Assembly: GCF_043643765.1 (NCBI RefSeq)
Contig: NZ_JBHZSP010000003.1
Coordinates: forward strand, 62,001 to 126,000
Direction: 5' to 3'
Origin: Marinomonas posidonica_A
GTDB taxonomy: Bacteria; Pseudomonadota; Gammaproteobacteria; Pseudomonadales; Marinomonadaceae
DNA: 64,000 nt
How positions within the stretch are numbered: the stretch's first letter is position 1; every line of letters starts with the position of its first letter. Position numbers and translations under genes: made by a program. Positions 16,925 to 26,212 of the stretch are shown here, one piece after another. Below the pieces are notes generated by a model, which made no database searches, was not told where the DNA came from, and saw nothing but the letters and a program-made list of their open reading frames with translations.

Positions 16925-18166
16925 TTAATCTTTGGTCAATAATGGGCTTTGATCATCCAAATTATGATGGTGAAATAATATTTGCTCGATCAACAGAGCG
17001 TTTTGTAAATTCAGTCGACTAAATGGGTCCTGCAAAGAATAGCCGAGTTTTTGTTCGATTCGCCCCAAACGATAACTTAGGGTATTACGATGAACACTCA
17101 TGGCATCGGCGGTCTGCTGCAAATGACCAAAGTGGTTGAAATAGTGTTCAAGGGTACTTTTCATTTCTAAACTAGTGGCATCACGACAAAAGCACAAGTC
17201 ACCTAGATGCTGTTTGCAAAAGTCAGCTAACATGTTTCGTTGTGGAATGGCGGCAAATAATTGGGCAATGCCCAGTTGTTCATAGAAAAAGAGTTTTTGA
17301 TGAGGGTGCTTTATGGCAAATTGCAATGCTTGTCTGGCTTCTTCAACAGCCGTAGACAAGTCCTCTAAGCCTTGTTTTTGACTGCTAACTCCCATACTCA
17401 AAGCCAAATCTGGAAAGTTAGATTGTAGGCGTTCACGCAGTTGCGTAAGGTCTTCATACAGTTCAGTGAGTTCATTTTTCTGAGTAGGCCACACGGCCAG
17501 TAGGCCTTTCTCATCAGACAATACAGGCCATTCAATGTGGCGACGTTTTAACAAGGCTTCCAATGCTTGTTCAATTTGTTGATGTTGTTGGAGTTGTTGG
17601 TTGGCAGAAGGAGTTTGAGTGGCATCTTTCAGGCGATAGCTCAAGGATAAACCAACGAACGCAGATTGACTGCTGATACCAAGGTCTTTTGCTCTGAGAT
17701 GAATCAATTCAGGGGCTTGTTGGAAACCATTTATTAACTTGCTTAAAAACAAGCGAACGGATTTACCTAGTAAGTTGTCTTGCACAATGGCGTTGCTGAT
17801 GATTTCAGTGACCACCACCATCTTCAAGTTATAGGGTTGTTCAAACAAAGGGATTTGGTACTGGTTGGCTAATTCCAACACGGACTTAGGAATTTTTTGA
17901 ATGAACTCTGGCCCAGTCAAGATAACCACCCCGGCTACTTGGCTTTGTGCTGCTTCGTGAATGAGCTGACCGAGGTTTTGTTCGTCCCGAGTATGATTGA
18001 TTCCGGTGACAAACACCAATTCACCACCGCTGACCCAGGCTTGAATGGATTCATTTTCAGCAACATAAGGCCAACGCACTATGCGTTGGCCTCCGGTTAA
18101 CCCAGCTCGAAAGGTGATGCTTTCAAGGCCGGGTAATTTAGGGATATCGGCACAACTGATGCTCAT
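16925..18166 (-). CDS. PucR family transcriptional regulator
   Basis: 413-residue regulator with the N-terminal PucR domain (PKLPGLESITFRAGLTGGQR near residue 8) and the C-terminal PucR-type helix-turn-helix (LQQTADAMSVHRNTLSYRLG near residue 355). PucR-family regulators control purine and other nitrogen-source catabolism in response to a pathway ligand. It lies between codB and codA, overlapping codB by 4 bases, so it most likely governs this operon. The effector is unknown; a base or its deamination product is a reasonable guess from context. Confidence 0.88.
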   Translation of the reverse strand: MSISCADIPKLPGLESITFRAGLTGGQRIVRWPYVAENESIQAWVSGGELVFVTGINHTRDEQNLGQLIHEAAQSQVAGVVILTGPEFIQKIPKSVLELANQYQIPLFEQPYNLKMVVVTEIISNAIVQDNLLGKSVRLFLSKLINGFQQAPELIHLRAKDLGISSQSAFVGLSLSYRLKDATQTPSANQQLQQHQQIEQALEALLKRRHIEWPVLSDEKGLLAVWPTQKNELTELYEDLTQLRERLQSNFPDLALSMGVSSQKQGLEDLSTAVEEARQALQFAIKHPHQKLFFYEQLGIAQLFAAIPQRNMLADFCKQHLGDLCFCRDATSLEMKSTLEHYFNHFGHLQQTADAMSVHRNTLSYRLGRIEQKLGYSLQDPFSRLNLQNALLIEQILFHHHNLDDQSPLLTKD

Positions 18167-19419
18167 GAATGCTTAATGGCGGCCTTAGGTTGGTTTTGAG
18201 TAATCATCGTCAATACAGCATAGATCAGGATAGCACTGATCACACCAACAACAGGAGGCATCACAGGGGAGGCGTATGCTGCAGCAGAGGCAATAGCGTA
18301 TGCCACTATGCCTGGCCAATGAAAAGCAGCGAGTTGACTGTTCGCTAGACTTGGGTATTGACCCTTATGGCGAATCCAGAAATCCGCCATAATGATGCCA
18401 CCGATAGGGGGAATAAAAGTGCCCAGCAGCACCAAGAAAGGGATTAAGAAATTGTACATTCCAAAGACGGCAAGTAGGGTACCAATGGCGGCGCCAACAA
18501 CCGTGACAGTGCGGCGTTTATCGGTGCGCAACAAATTGCAGCCAGCTACCGCAAAGTTGTAAATCGTGTTGTCTTGCGTCGTCCAGATGTTCATAAACAA
18601 CATGAGTACTGCCAAAACCAAAAATCCTTGCGCTAACATAACATCGACAATGTCGGCTTGTTGGTAGATGAGTGTGCCCAATGCTCCTGTCAGCACCATA
18701 AGCCCATTGCCAATGAAAAAGGCCGCCATGGTGGCGATAATGGCAACTTTGCCACTGTTGGCAAAACGGCTCCAGTTGGTCGCTTGCGTGCCGCCACTGA
18801 TAAAAGTACCAATGACTATGGTGACCGCAGCAGTGAAGCTAAGGCTCTCTGTGGTTTCAATGTTTAATAGACCTGCCATACCGCCTACATCGACTAAACC
18901 GGTATAGAGGCTGATTAGAATAAAGATCAGCATCAAAGGCACAGCAAATCGCGATAAAATTTCCATACCTTTGAAACCTATCATGGCGGTAATACAGAAG
19001 GCCATGCCAAACAGAATCATCAAAGGTGTTTGCCAACTTTCAGTAATGCCAGTGACTTTAACAAGCACTATGGCGAGAGTAGCGGTTCCCCATGCGTACC
19101 AACCGATTTGAGTGAAACCCAATACGAAGTCAGATAACTTACTGCCGACTTCGCCAAAACAATAACGTCCCATCAGCACGCTATTTAAACCGCTTTTAAA
19201 AGCAATATAAGCAAGTACTGAGGCGTAAGCGCCAAGTAAGAAATTGCCGAGCAATATTACCCACAAGAGCTCAGAGAAAGAAAAGGCTTTCCCCAAGGTT
19301 CCTCCAGCCCACATGGTGGCGGTGAAAAAGGTAAAACCTAACAACACAAACGCCATGGGCAGTAAGCCGCGACGTGCACTTTGTGGAACTTCAGATAACG
19401 GATAATCAGATTGGTTCAT
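18163..19419 (-). CDS. codB: Cytosine permease-like NCS1 transporter
   Basis: 418-residue polytopic membrane protein of the NCS1 family, similar in length and layout to E. coli CodB (about 12 helices). Recognisable segments include VLLGFTFFTATMWAGGTLG (first helix), FTQIGWYAWGTATLAIVLVK and LVLLGTFIPPIGGIIMADFW near the C-terminal third. It would import a nucleobase by cation symport. It is first in the operon with pucR and codA; GGAGAGCG precedes the ATG. Given the altered CodA active site, its substrate may be a cytosine relative. Confidence 0.9.
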   Translation of the reverse strand: MNQSDYPLSEVPQSARRGLLPMAFVLLGFTFFTATMWAGGTLGKAFSFSELLWVILLGNFLLGAYASVLAYIAFKSGLNSVLMGRYCFGEVGSKLSDFVLGFTQIGWYAWGTATLAIVLVKVTGITESWQTPLMILFGMAFCITAMIGFKGMEILSRFAVPLMLIFILISLYTGLVDVGGMAGLLNIETTESLSFTAAVTIVIGTFISGGTQATNWSRFANSGKVAIIATMAAFFIGNGLMVLTGALGTLIYQQADIVDVMLAQGFLVLAVLMLFMNIWTTQDNTIYNFAVAGCNLLRTDKRRTVTVVGAAIGTLLAVFGMYNFLIPFLVLLGTFIPPIGGIIMADFWIRHKGQYPSLANSQLAAFHWPGIVAYAIASAAAYASPVMPPVVGVISAILIYAVLTMITQNQPKAAIKHS

Positions 19420-19786
19420 GACGCTCTCCTAATGCATCTTGTTGATACTCTAGTTGGTAAGCAACATATGAACCAGTTTTGGTGATAACAAAGTGAGAAG
19501 TGTTTTTTTGGCAATATGAACAAAAAAGTGTCAAGCATCTTAGGCAATCTATACAACTTCCATCTATCTTGCTCTATATGGGTCTAGGTTTGTTGTGAGT
19601 CTGTGCGCCATCTAGTGACGCAAATTGGGGCAAGCCTATCGCATTGTTAGTTTTTATTTATTAGATGTTATTTATTAATAGCTTTATAAATATCATAACG
19701 ATGTGAAGAAAACCGTTTGCATCCATTTGTAGCAGCCGTCCTGAGTGAGTCAGCAACTCAGGGTAATAAAAAAGTAGGAGAAGGTT
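19420..19786. other. Intergenic region between codB and katG
   Basis: Divergent 367-bp promoter region. No credible reading frame. Near katG there is an inverted repeat (CCTGAGT 19740-19746 / ACTCAGG 19756-19762) in the probable leader. The katG SD is AGGAGAAGG just before the ATG. I see no clear OxyR site by eye. Confidence 0.45.
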
Positions 19787-21988
19787 ATGTCTAATGAAAG
19801 CAAGTGCCCATTTCACCATGGGACTGGAGTGTCAACACAAACTGCAGGCCGTGGTACCAGTAACAAAGATTGGTGGCCAAATCAGCTGAATCTTAAAATT
19901 CTGCACCAACACTCGAAAGAGTCGAACCCAATGGCAGACGACTTTAACTATGCCGAAGCCTTCAACAGTTTGGATTTAGAAGCGGTGCGACAAGATCTCT
20001 ACGCTTTAATGACGGATTCTCAAGATTGGTGGCCAGCAGACTACGGGCATTATGGTCCTTTCTTTATTCGAATGGCTTGGCACAGTGCTGGTACTTACCG
20101 AACAGCAGATGGTCGCGGTGGTGCTACTTCCGGTACGCAGCGTTTTGCCCCACTTAATAGCTGGCCAGATAATGTCAACTTAGACAAAGCTCGACGCCTT
20201 TTATGGCCCATCAAACAAAAATACGGTCGTAAGATTTCTTGGGCAGATTTAATGATTTTAGCCGGTAACTGCGCGTTGGAATCTATGGGCTTTAAAACCT
20301 TTGGTTTCGCTGGTGGCCGTGTGGATGTATGGGAACCAGAAGACGATATTTATTGGGGAACCGAAACCACTTGGTTGGATGACGAACGTTACTCAGGCGA
20401 GCGTGAGCTAGAAAACCCTCTAGCAGCAGTGCAAATGGGCTTAATTTACGTCAACCCAGAGGGGCCAAATGGCAAACCTGATCCACTCGCGTCGGCGTAT
20501 GATATTCGCGACACTTTCGCCCGTATGGCAATGAACGACGAAGAAACGGTTGCTTTGGTGGCTGGTGGTCATACCTTTGGTAAAACTCACGGTGCAGGTG
20601 ATGCTGCGCAGGTGGGTCCTGATCCTGAAGCGGCCGGTATCACCGAGCAAGGTTTTGGTTGGCGCAATAGTCAGGGCAGTGGCCATGGTGTCGATACCAT
20701 TTCCAGCGGTTTGGAAGGCGCTTGGACGCCGAATCCGATTCAATGGGATAACGGTTACTTTGACACCTTGTTGAACAATGAATGGGAGTTAACCACCAGT
20801 CCTGCTGGTGCCACCCAATGGAAACCAAAAGGTGGCGCCTTGGCCGATGCGGTGCCTGATGCTCACGATGCAACGAAACGTCATGCGCCTATGATGTCGA
20901 CGGCCGACATGGCACTAAAAGTCGATCCTGTTTACGCCGAAATTTCGCAACGTTTTTACGAAAATCCAGACCAGTTAGCTGATGCCTTTGCTCGTGCTTG
21001 GTATAAATTGACACACCGTGATATGGGGCCGGTTGAGCGTTACTTGGGACCTTTGGTGCCGAGTGAAGAATTGATTTGGCAAGACCCTGTGTCTGAAAGC
21101 ACGCGTTCGCTAGTGGATCAAAATGATATTGCATCATTAAAAGAAAAGATTTCACAAAGTGGTCTGTCCGTCGCACAAATGGTATCAACCGCTTGGGCTT
21201 CAGCGTCTACTTACCGTGGTTCTGACATGCGTGGTGGAGCCAACGGCGCTCGTATTCGCCTGGCGCCACAAAAAGATTGGGCGGTGAATGAACCGGCTAA
21301 ATTGGCACTTGTGCTAGGAGAGTTAGAAAGCATACAAACAGAATTCAACCAAGCGCAGACCAGTGGCAAACACATCTCATTGGCTGATTTGATTGTTTTG
21401 GCTGGCTCTGTTGGTGTTGAGCAAGCTGCTAAAGCAGCGGGTTTCGATATTGAGGTGCCATTTACACCGGGTCGTGGTGATGCCACGCAAGAGCAGACAG
21501 ATGTGGAATCTTTTGCGGTATTGGAACCTTTAGTGGATGGCTTTAGAAATTATCAAAAAGCCAAATTCACCGTCAGCACAGAAGAAATGCTGTTGGATAA
21601 AGCACAATTATTGACCCTTTCTGCGCCTGAAATGACGGTTCTATTAGGTGGCTTGAGAGTGTTGGGTGTCAATCACGCCGACTCTGAACAAGGTGTTTTA
21701 ACGCAGCGAAAAGCGGTATTGAGCAATGACTTTTTTGTCAACTTGCTTGATATGGGCACTCAATGGGGGGCGACTTCGGACGATGAAATGGCGTTTGAAG
21801 GGCGTGATCGTAAAACCGGTGCCAAACGTTGGACAGCGACTCGAGCAGACCTAATTTTCGGTTCGAATTCGCAACTGCGCGCAATTGCTGAAGTCTATGC
21901 TTGCTCTGATTCACATGATGATTTTGTGAAGGATTTCGTAGCGGCATGGACCAAAGTGATGGAGCTGGATCGATTCGATCTAGCTTAA
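19787..21988 (+). CDS. katG: Catalase/peroxidase
   Basis: 733-residue bifunctional haem enzyme of class I peroxidases, degrading hydrogen peroxide. The distal active site is FFIRMAWHSAGTYRTADGRG (Arg, Trp, His) and the proximal His is in ALVAGGHTFGKTHGAGD. The protein shows the two-domain duplication of KatG: the C-terminal half carries the degenerate repeat MVSTAWASASTYRGSDMRGG, which lacks the haem ligands. Length is standard. No signal peptide, so cytoplasmic. A single-gene unit closed by a terminator. Confidence 0.97.
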   Translation: MSNESKCPFHHGTGVSTQTAGRGTSNKDWWPNQLNLKILHQHSKESNPMADDFNYAEAFNSLDLEAVRQDLYALMTDSQDWWPADYGHYGPFFIRMAWHSAGTYRTADGRGGATSGTQRFAPLNSWPDNVNLDKARRLLWPIKQKYGRKISWADLMILAGNCALESMGFKTFGFAGGRVDVWEPEDDIYWGTETTWLDDERYSGERELENPLAAVQMGLIYVNPEGPNGKPDPLASAYDIRDTFARMAMNDEETVALVAGGHTFGKTHGAGDAAQVGPDPEAAGITEQGFGWRNSQGSGHGVDTISSGLEGAWTPNPIQWDNGYFDTLLNNEWELTTSPAGATQWKPKGGALADAVPDAHDATKRHAPMMSTADMALKVDPVYAEISQRFYENPDQLADAFARAWYKLTHRDMGPVERYLGPLVPSEELIWQDPVSESTRSLVDQNDIASLKEKISQSGLSVAQMVSTAWASASTYRGSDMRGGANGARIRLAPQKDWAVNEPAKLALVLGELESIQTEFNQAQTSGKHISLADLIVLAGSVGVEQAAKAAGFDIEVPFTPGRGDATQEQTDVESFAVLEPLVDGFRNYQKAKFTVSTEEMLLDKAQLLTLSAPEMTVLLGGLRVLGVNHADSEQGVLTQRKAVLSNDFFVNLLDMGTQWGATSDDEMAFEGRDRKTGAKRWTATRADLIFGSNSQLRAIAEVYACSDSHDDFVKDFVAAWTKVMELDRFDLA

Positions 21989-22049
21989 CTCCTAAGGGAA
22001 GGGTGAATGATTCTGCTAGATTGATTTCCACTTCCTAGTGTTACCACGC

Positions 22050-22084
22050 AAAGCCCCGCTACTGAAAAGTAGTGGGGCTTTTTG
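22050..22084 (+). terminator. Terminator after katG
   Basis: AAGCCCCGCTACT (22051-22063) pairs with AGTAGTGGGGCTT (22068-22080) through a GAAA loop with one G-T pair, followed by a T run. Confidence 0.88.
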
Positions 22085-22343
22085 TGTTTCTGCTGTCCGT
22101 TTATTTTTGGTCGACTGATCGATGTTGGTGTGGAATGCTTTGGTAATTGAAGCTTGGTGCTTTTTTTGTTTAAAGAACAATCAGATGAATTGCTGTAAGG
22201 CAAGGTTTTCAAGGGTTGGCGAAGATTCTTCTCGATTGTATTTTGTAATAAATTGTCAATATCTATCCTGTTTAATCTAAAGAACAGTAATAATCGCGTT
22301 TTTATTGCTTCTTTCTCATGATTGCTATGCGCAGGGTTAAAAT
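22085..22343. other. Intergenic region upstream of the chemoreceptor gene
   Basis: The gap between katG and the chemoreceptor is 355 bp in total. After the katG terminator the remaining bases show no coding frame that I can support; a long minus-strand frame here runs into the chemoreceptor gene and has shadow-like composition. It presumably holds the receptor gene promoter. Confidence 0.4.
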
Positions 22344-24233
22344 ATGAAAGTATCTCACAAGGTGGTAATGGCGGCGTCTTTGGTCGTTGTATTTGCCTTT
22401 TCGCTCTATTCTTTTGTCCAATATCAAAGCTTGAAATCCGCTTTGTATGAAAAAACAGAAGTGAGCACGCAAGAAAGCAGTAAAGCGCTGGCATTGCAGA
22501 TTAATAATTGGCTAAATGCTAAGTTGGCGGTGATTGATTTGGCCGCACAGAATATTGATGCGAATTTCAGTAAGCAAAAAATTCAGGATACGTTTAATTT
22601 ACCCCTCTATAAAAATGAGTTCTTGTTGCTGTTTGGTGGTTTAGAGTCTGAAAATGGCAAAGCCATTAGTAATGACCCTTCTTGGATTCCGCCAATGGAT
22701 TGGGATGCTCGAAAACGCCCTTGGTACGCGACGGCAAAACCGCATGATCGAGCGGTATTAACCGCGCCTTATGCGGATGCGACAACGGGTGATATTCTGA
22801 TTTCTGTCGTCGCCAATTTCACTGATAACGGACAGTTTAAGGGGGCATTTGGTGGCGACTTAAGTTTGAAAGTGGTTTCTGATGCAGTGAATTCCTTGAA
22901 TTTTAATCAAACTGGTTACGCTTTTCTAATTAGTAAAAATGGCAAAATCATCAGTCACCCAGATACTGAATTGAATGGTAAATCTGTATCAGACTTATTG
23001 CAGGGCGGTATGCCGAAAATGGTGACCGAATTGATGCCGAAAAAACTCGCCGATGGAACAAATGTCTATGTGACATTCAGCCCGTTAGAAGATTTATACG
23101 GAGCGGATTGGTATGTTGGTGTGGTGTTAAACGAAAATAAATTGTTTGCCGATGTTCGTTCATTCGGCTGGATCGCATTCTTTAGTACTTTAATTGCCGT
23201 TTTGCTTGTGTCTGTGGTTCTGTATTTGGTTATTACTAAACTATTGCAACCATTACGTGCTTTGCAAAGTTCATTGCAAGAGATCAACGATGGTAATGGT
23301 GATCTAACGAAACGTTTGGAAGTGAATCGCAATGATGAATTTGGAGTGGTGTCAGATGAGTTTAATAAGTTTGTAGCGCATTTGCAGACACTGATTTCAG
23401 AAGTCAAAGGTCGCTCGTTAAAGGTTCGTGAGAACACAGATAAAACAGCGGCTTCTGCAAATCAGTCAGCTAATGCTCTTTACACGCAGTTAAGTGAGTT
23501 AGACCATTTGGCCACGGCCATGCACCAAATGTCGGCCACCGCACACGATGTTGCTGATAATGCGCAAACAGCAGCAGGGCGAGCCAATCAGGCCGATGTC
23601 GCCGCCAAAGATGGTCAACAAGTGGTTGAACAAACAACCGCATCCATTGCTCGTTTAACTGAGCGCATGGGAGAAGTGGTGGAAACCATCAACGAATTGG
23701 TGGGCTACAGTAATAACATTGAATCCATTTTGACCGTGATTACAGACATTGCGGATCAGACTAATTTATTGGCTCTAAACGCGGCGATCGAGGCCGCGCG
23801 TGCAGGTGAGCAGGGGCGCGGTTTCGCAGTAGTAGCGGATGAAGTAAGAACACTGGCTTCGAAAACGCAAGAATCTACCGAGCAAATTCAGACCATGATC
23901 CAACAGCTGCAAAATGGTGTGCGTGTGGCGGAGAAGGTGATTTTGGAAAACCGTGAAGACGCTACCGTTACTCAAGAAGTGGCAACCAAAGCGAAGGCAT
24001 CATTAGAAGTCATTCGCAGCAGCATTAATGAAATTAATGATATGACGGTGCAGATTGCCGCCGCCGCAGAGCAGCAAAGTGCGACCTCAAATGAAATTAA
24101 TCGCAACACCACGAATATCCGCGACATCAGTCAGACTGTTTCTGTGGCTGTAGGTGATCAATCTCAATTATGTGAAACTATGGTTGGCATCACGACGGAA
24201 CAAGCTGAGTCATTAGACAAGTTTAAGGTTTAA
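22344..24233 (+). CDS. Methyl-accepting chemotaxis protein with dCache sensor domain
   Basis: 629-residue inner-membrane receptor. The N-terminal membrane helix (VVMAASLVVVFAFSLYSFVQ) is followed by a periplasmic region of about 240 residues with the dCache features WDARKRPWYATAK and PYADATTGDILISV. A second helix (FGWIAFFSTLIAVLLVSVVL) precedes a HAMP domain with EINDGNGDLTKRLEVNRNDE. The cytoplasmic signalling hairpin has the conserved tip NLLALNAAIEAARAGEQGRG. The WY..A..P text in the sensor domain is common in amino-acid or amine sensing dCache receptors, but the ligand cannot be assigned. No CheB/CheR pentapeptide at the C-terminus. Confidence 0.95.
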   Translation: MKVSHKVVMAASLVVVFAFSLYSFVQYQSLKSALYEKTEVSTQESSKALALQINNWLNAKLAVIDLAAQNIDANFSKQKIQDTFNLPLYKNEFLLLFGGLESENGKAISNDPSWIPPMDWDARKRPWYATAKPHDRAVLTAPYADATTGDILISVVANFTDNGQFKGAFGGDLSLKVVSDAVNSLNFNQTGYAFLISKNGKIISHPDTELNGKSVSDLLQGGMPKMVTELMPKKLADGTNVYVTFSPLEDLYGADWYVGVVLNENKLFADVRSFGWIAFFSTLIAVLLVSVVLYLVITKLLQPLRALQSSLQEINDGNGDLTKRLEVNRNDEFGVVSDEFNKFVAHLQTLISEVKGRSLKVRENTDKTAASANQSANALYTQLSELDHLATAMHQMSATAHDVADNAQTAAGRANQADVAAKDGQQVVEQTTASIARLTERMGEVVETINELVGYSNNIESILTVITDIADQTNLLALNAAIEAARAGEQGRGFAVVADEVRTLASKTQESTEQIQTMIQQLQNGVRVAEKVILENREDATVTQEVATKAKASLEVIRSSINEINDMTVQIAAAAEQQSATSNEINRNTTNIRDISQTVSVAVGDQSQLCETMVGITTEQAESLDKFKV

Positions 24234-24265
24234 CTTTTTAAGCTTTATTTAAAAACTCATATAGC

Positions 24266-24299
24266 AAAGCCAAACAGAATATTCTGTTTGGCTTTTTTT
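24266..24299 (+). terminator. Terminator after the chemoreceptor gene
   Basis: Perfect 24-base palindrome: GCCAAACAGAAT (24269-24280) with ATTCTGTTTGGC (24281-24292), followed by seven T. Confidence 0.88.
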
Positions 24300-24383
24300 G
24301 TGCGTGTTCCCCAATCTACTTGTCTCATCATGCTTTTGTCATCTTCTCTGGTTAGTCTGTCATTTTTAGGGTTAGAGACACAA

Positions 24384-24854
24384 ATGAAGTTTGAAGGCTT
24401 GCATGCATTAGCCTTGATGGAAGGCATCAAAGGAGTAATTGCTTTGACGCTTGTTTTATTGGTGTACTTTTTATCAGGACAAGATTTGCATGCTATTGCG
24501 TTGGAGAGAATGCGAGCCTTGGCCATATCTGAGCAAAGCCATTATGCCCAATGGCTATTGATGCTTGCTGATAAAGTCTCACAGGGGCGTTTCCCTATGT
24601 TTACTAGCTTGGCTTTATTGTACGCCAGCTTGCGTTTTGTGATGGCGTATGGACTTTGGTTTCATTTACGTTGGACGGAGTGGTTTGCCTTTCTAAGTGG
24701 TTGCTTGTATATCCCGGTTGAGCTCTATGCTATTTATCAAGACGTAGCAAAGCTCAGCAATTGGATGATTTTGCTCTTTAATCTCATCGTTGTGAGTTAT
24801 TTGTTTTGGGTACTACAGCGAGATAAGTCTAAGCCAGCACGGCATGTGGTTTAA
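24384..24854 (+). CDS. DUF2127 family small membrane protein
   Basis: 156-residue protein with about four predicted membrane segments: GLHALALMEGIKGVIALTLV near the N-terminus, LYASLRFVMAYGLWFHLRW, a third around FLSGCLYIPVELYAIY, and WMILLFNLIVVSYLFWVLQ at the C-terminus. The order and the MEGIKG start resemble DUF2127 proteins, whose role is unknown. An in-frame TTG lies inside the preceding terminator and cannot be the start; I chose the ATG at 24384, which puts the conserved first helix at the N-terminus. An ATG at 24330 is also possible. Confidence 0.65.
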   Translation: MKFEGLHALALMEGIKGVIALTLVLLVYFLSGQDLHAIALERMRALAISEQSHYAQWLLMLADKVSQGRFPMFTSLALLYASLRFVMAYGLWFHLRWTEWFAFLSGCLYIPVELYAIYQDVAKLSNWMILLFNLIVVSYLFWVLQRDKSKPARHVV

Positions 24855-24895
24855 TCTGGTTAGAACCGAAAGATTCGCTACAAATCATGCTTTCT

Positions 24896-25762
24896 CTAAT
24901 GTTTCCACTGTATCTGTTTGGTGTCGCCAATCTGACCATCCGCATTTAAACGGTATGCCAGTGACACCAATAAGGTTTGTGCCAGTGTCATGGAGGAGGT
25001 TAGAGAGCGAAATCCCATGACTTCCGCTTCTTTAATGTCAAAACACACATCAGACATGCCGGCCAAAGGGCTGATTTTGCTGTCGGTAATGGCGATGACT
25101 TTCGCCCCCGCAGCATAGGCGTACTCACTGACTGTGACGGTTTCTTGTGCGTAAGGGCTGAAGGTAGTGGCTATGATCACATCATCTTTACGAATGTTAC
25201 TGGCTTGCTCTACCAACATGCCTCCACCACCGTCGATTAAGTGCGTGGTTTTATTCAAGTGGCGTAAGCTGTAGGCAAAATAACTGGAAATAGGAAATGC
25301 TCGACGCAAGCCAATTAGGTAGATGTTTTGAGCTTGCTCCAATAGATCCACGGCAGTATTCAAAGCGTCAGGTGAAAACTGATGAGCCATGTGGCTCATG
25401 GAAAAGGCATTACTACTGCTAAATTCACTCAGTACATCGCTGGCGTTGATGCTATGCCCAGCGGTGTTTTTGTTCATTTTGACCCGTTCGCTGTAACTGG
25501 CGGTTGACGTTTGTTCCACCAAGGATTGGCGAAACAGGTTTTGCATTTCACTGAAGCCATTGTATTCAAACGCCGCAGCAAAGCGTACTAAAGTAGAAGG
25601 TGGTACACCACATTGTTGTGCGAGACTGGCAACGGTTTCTAGGGCAACTGTATTCGGATGTTCTAGTAAAAACCGTGCTACCTGTTGTAAACGCTTAGAC
25701 AGATTATCGTAGTTACGGCTAATAGATTGTTGTAATTGTTCAAGGCTAGAAGGTGCGGCCAA
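24896..25762 (-). CDS. MurR/RpiR family transcriptional regulator (probable inositol regulator)
   Basis: 288-residue regulator. N-terminal RpiR-type helix-turn-helix (TVASLAQQCGVPPSTLVRFA) and a C-terminal SIS sugar-phosphate binding domain (YLIGLRRAFPISSYFAYSLR; VIATTFSPYAQETV). RpiR proteins bind phosphorylated sugar ligands; those divergent from iol genes usually control inositol use, and this one faces the iol cluster across a 450-bp gap. The strong SD AAGGAG sits 7 bases upstream of a TTG at 25762, which I take as start; an ATG at 25780 overlaps that SD and has no SD of its own. Confidence 0.88.
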   Translation of the reverse strand: MAAPSSLEQLQQSISRNYDNLSKRLQQVARFLLEHPNTVALETVASLAQQCGVPPSTLVRFAAAFEYNGFSEMQNLFRQSLVEQTSTASYSERVKMNKNTAGHSINASDVLSEFSSSNAFSMSHMAHQFSPDALNTAVDLLEQAQNIYLIGLRRAFPISSYFAYSLRHLNKTTHLIDGGGGMLVEQASNIRKDDVIIATTFSPYAQETVTVSEYAYAAGAKVIAITDSKISPLAGMSDVCFDIKEAEVMGFRSLTSSMTLAQTLLVSLAYRLNADGQIGDTKQIQWKH

Positions 25763-26046
25763 AGTAGCTCTCCTTATCATTATTAGAGTTTTATATGGAG
25801 ATGCTGATTATGGGCATTCCAGCTGGAGCTACTACTAGATGACTTCCTCTTTGAATAAGGCTTGAGCATTAAAGAGCAGATTCCTAAAACACAAATTTTA
25901 GAACCTATGTTTCAAAAAAGCAAATTTTATGAACGTCTTGTTTTCATTGTTAGTTTTTTATCTATATGTTTTTAAAGGGTTTTATTTCTTTAATATGATC
26001 TTGAATAAGAAAACCCCTAAAAAAATCAAAATATTTTTTTTATTTG

Positions 26047-26123
26047 TTGAATTTTTTGAAATAAATATTCTATTATTGTTCTGTTGTTGAAATAAACGAT
26101 AAATATAAAAACAAATTTTGTTT
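26047..26123 (+). promoter_or_regulatory. Probable iol promoter with repeated operator-like elements
   Basis: TTGAAT (26047-26052), 18-base spacer and TATTAT (26071-26076) resemble a sigma-70 promoter. The 10-mer TTGAAATAAA occurs at 26056-26065 and again at 26087-26096, exactly 31 bases apart (about three helical turns). A perfect 15-base palindrome, AAACAAA-T-TTTGTTT, lies at 26109-26123. These flank or overlap the promoter and are good candidates for binding by the divergent RpiR regulator. The rest of the 450-bp gap is very AT-rich and without genes. Confidence 0.5.
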
Positions 26124-26212
26124 CGGCGCAGGGTACGTCTGCCACCGCTGAGCAAGTAACAAATAAAGCATAGACTCGGTTTAATTCGGGTTTTGTTTAG
26201 AGGTTAAGGTCG

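Noticed and set aside
21985..22494. Minus-strand frame between katG and the chemoreceptor
   Set aside because: It runs through the katG terminator and into the receptor gene, with rich basic composition and no motif; not a gene.
24288..24383. Longer N-terminus for the DUF2127 protein
   Set aside because: The TTG start would lie inside the terminator of the preceding gene, and the extra residues are outside the family pattern.
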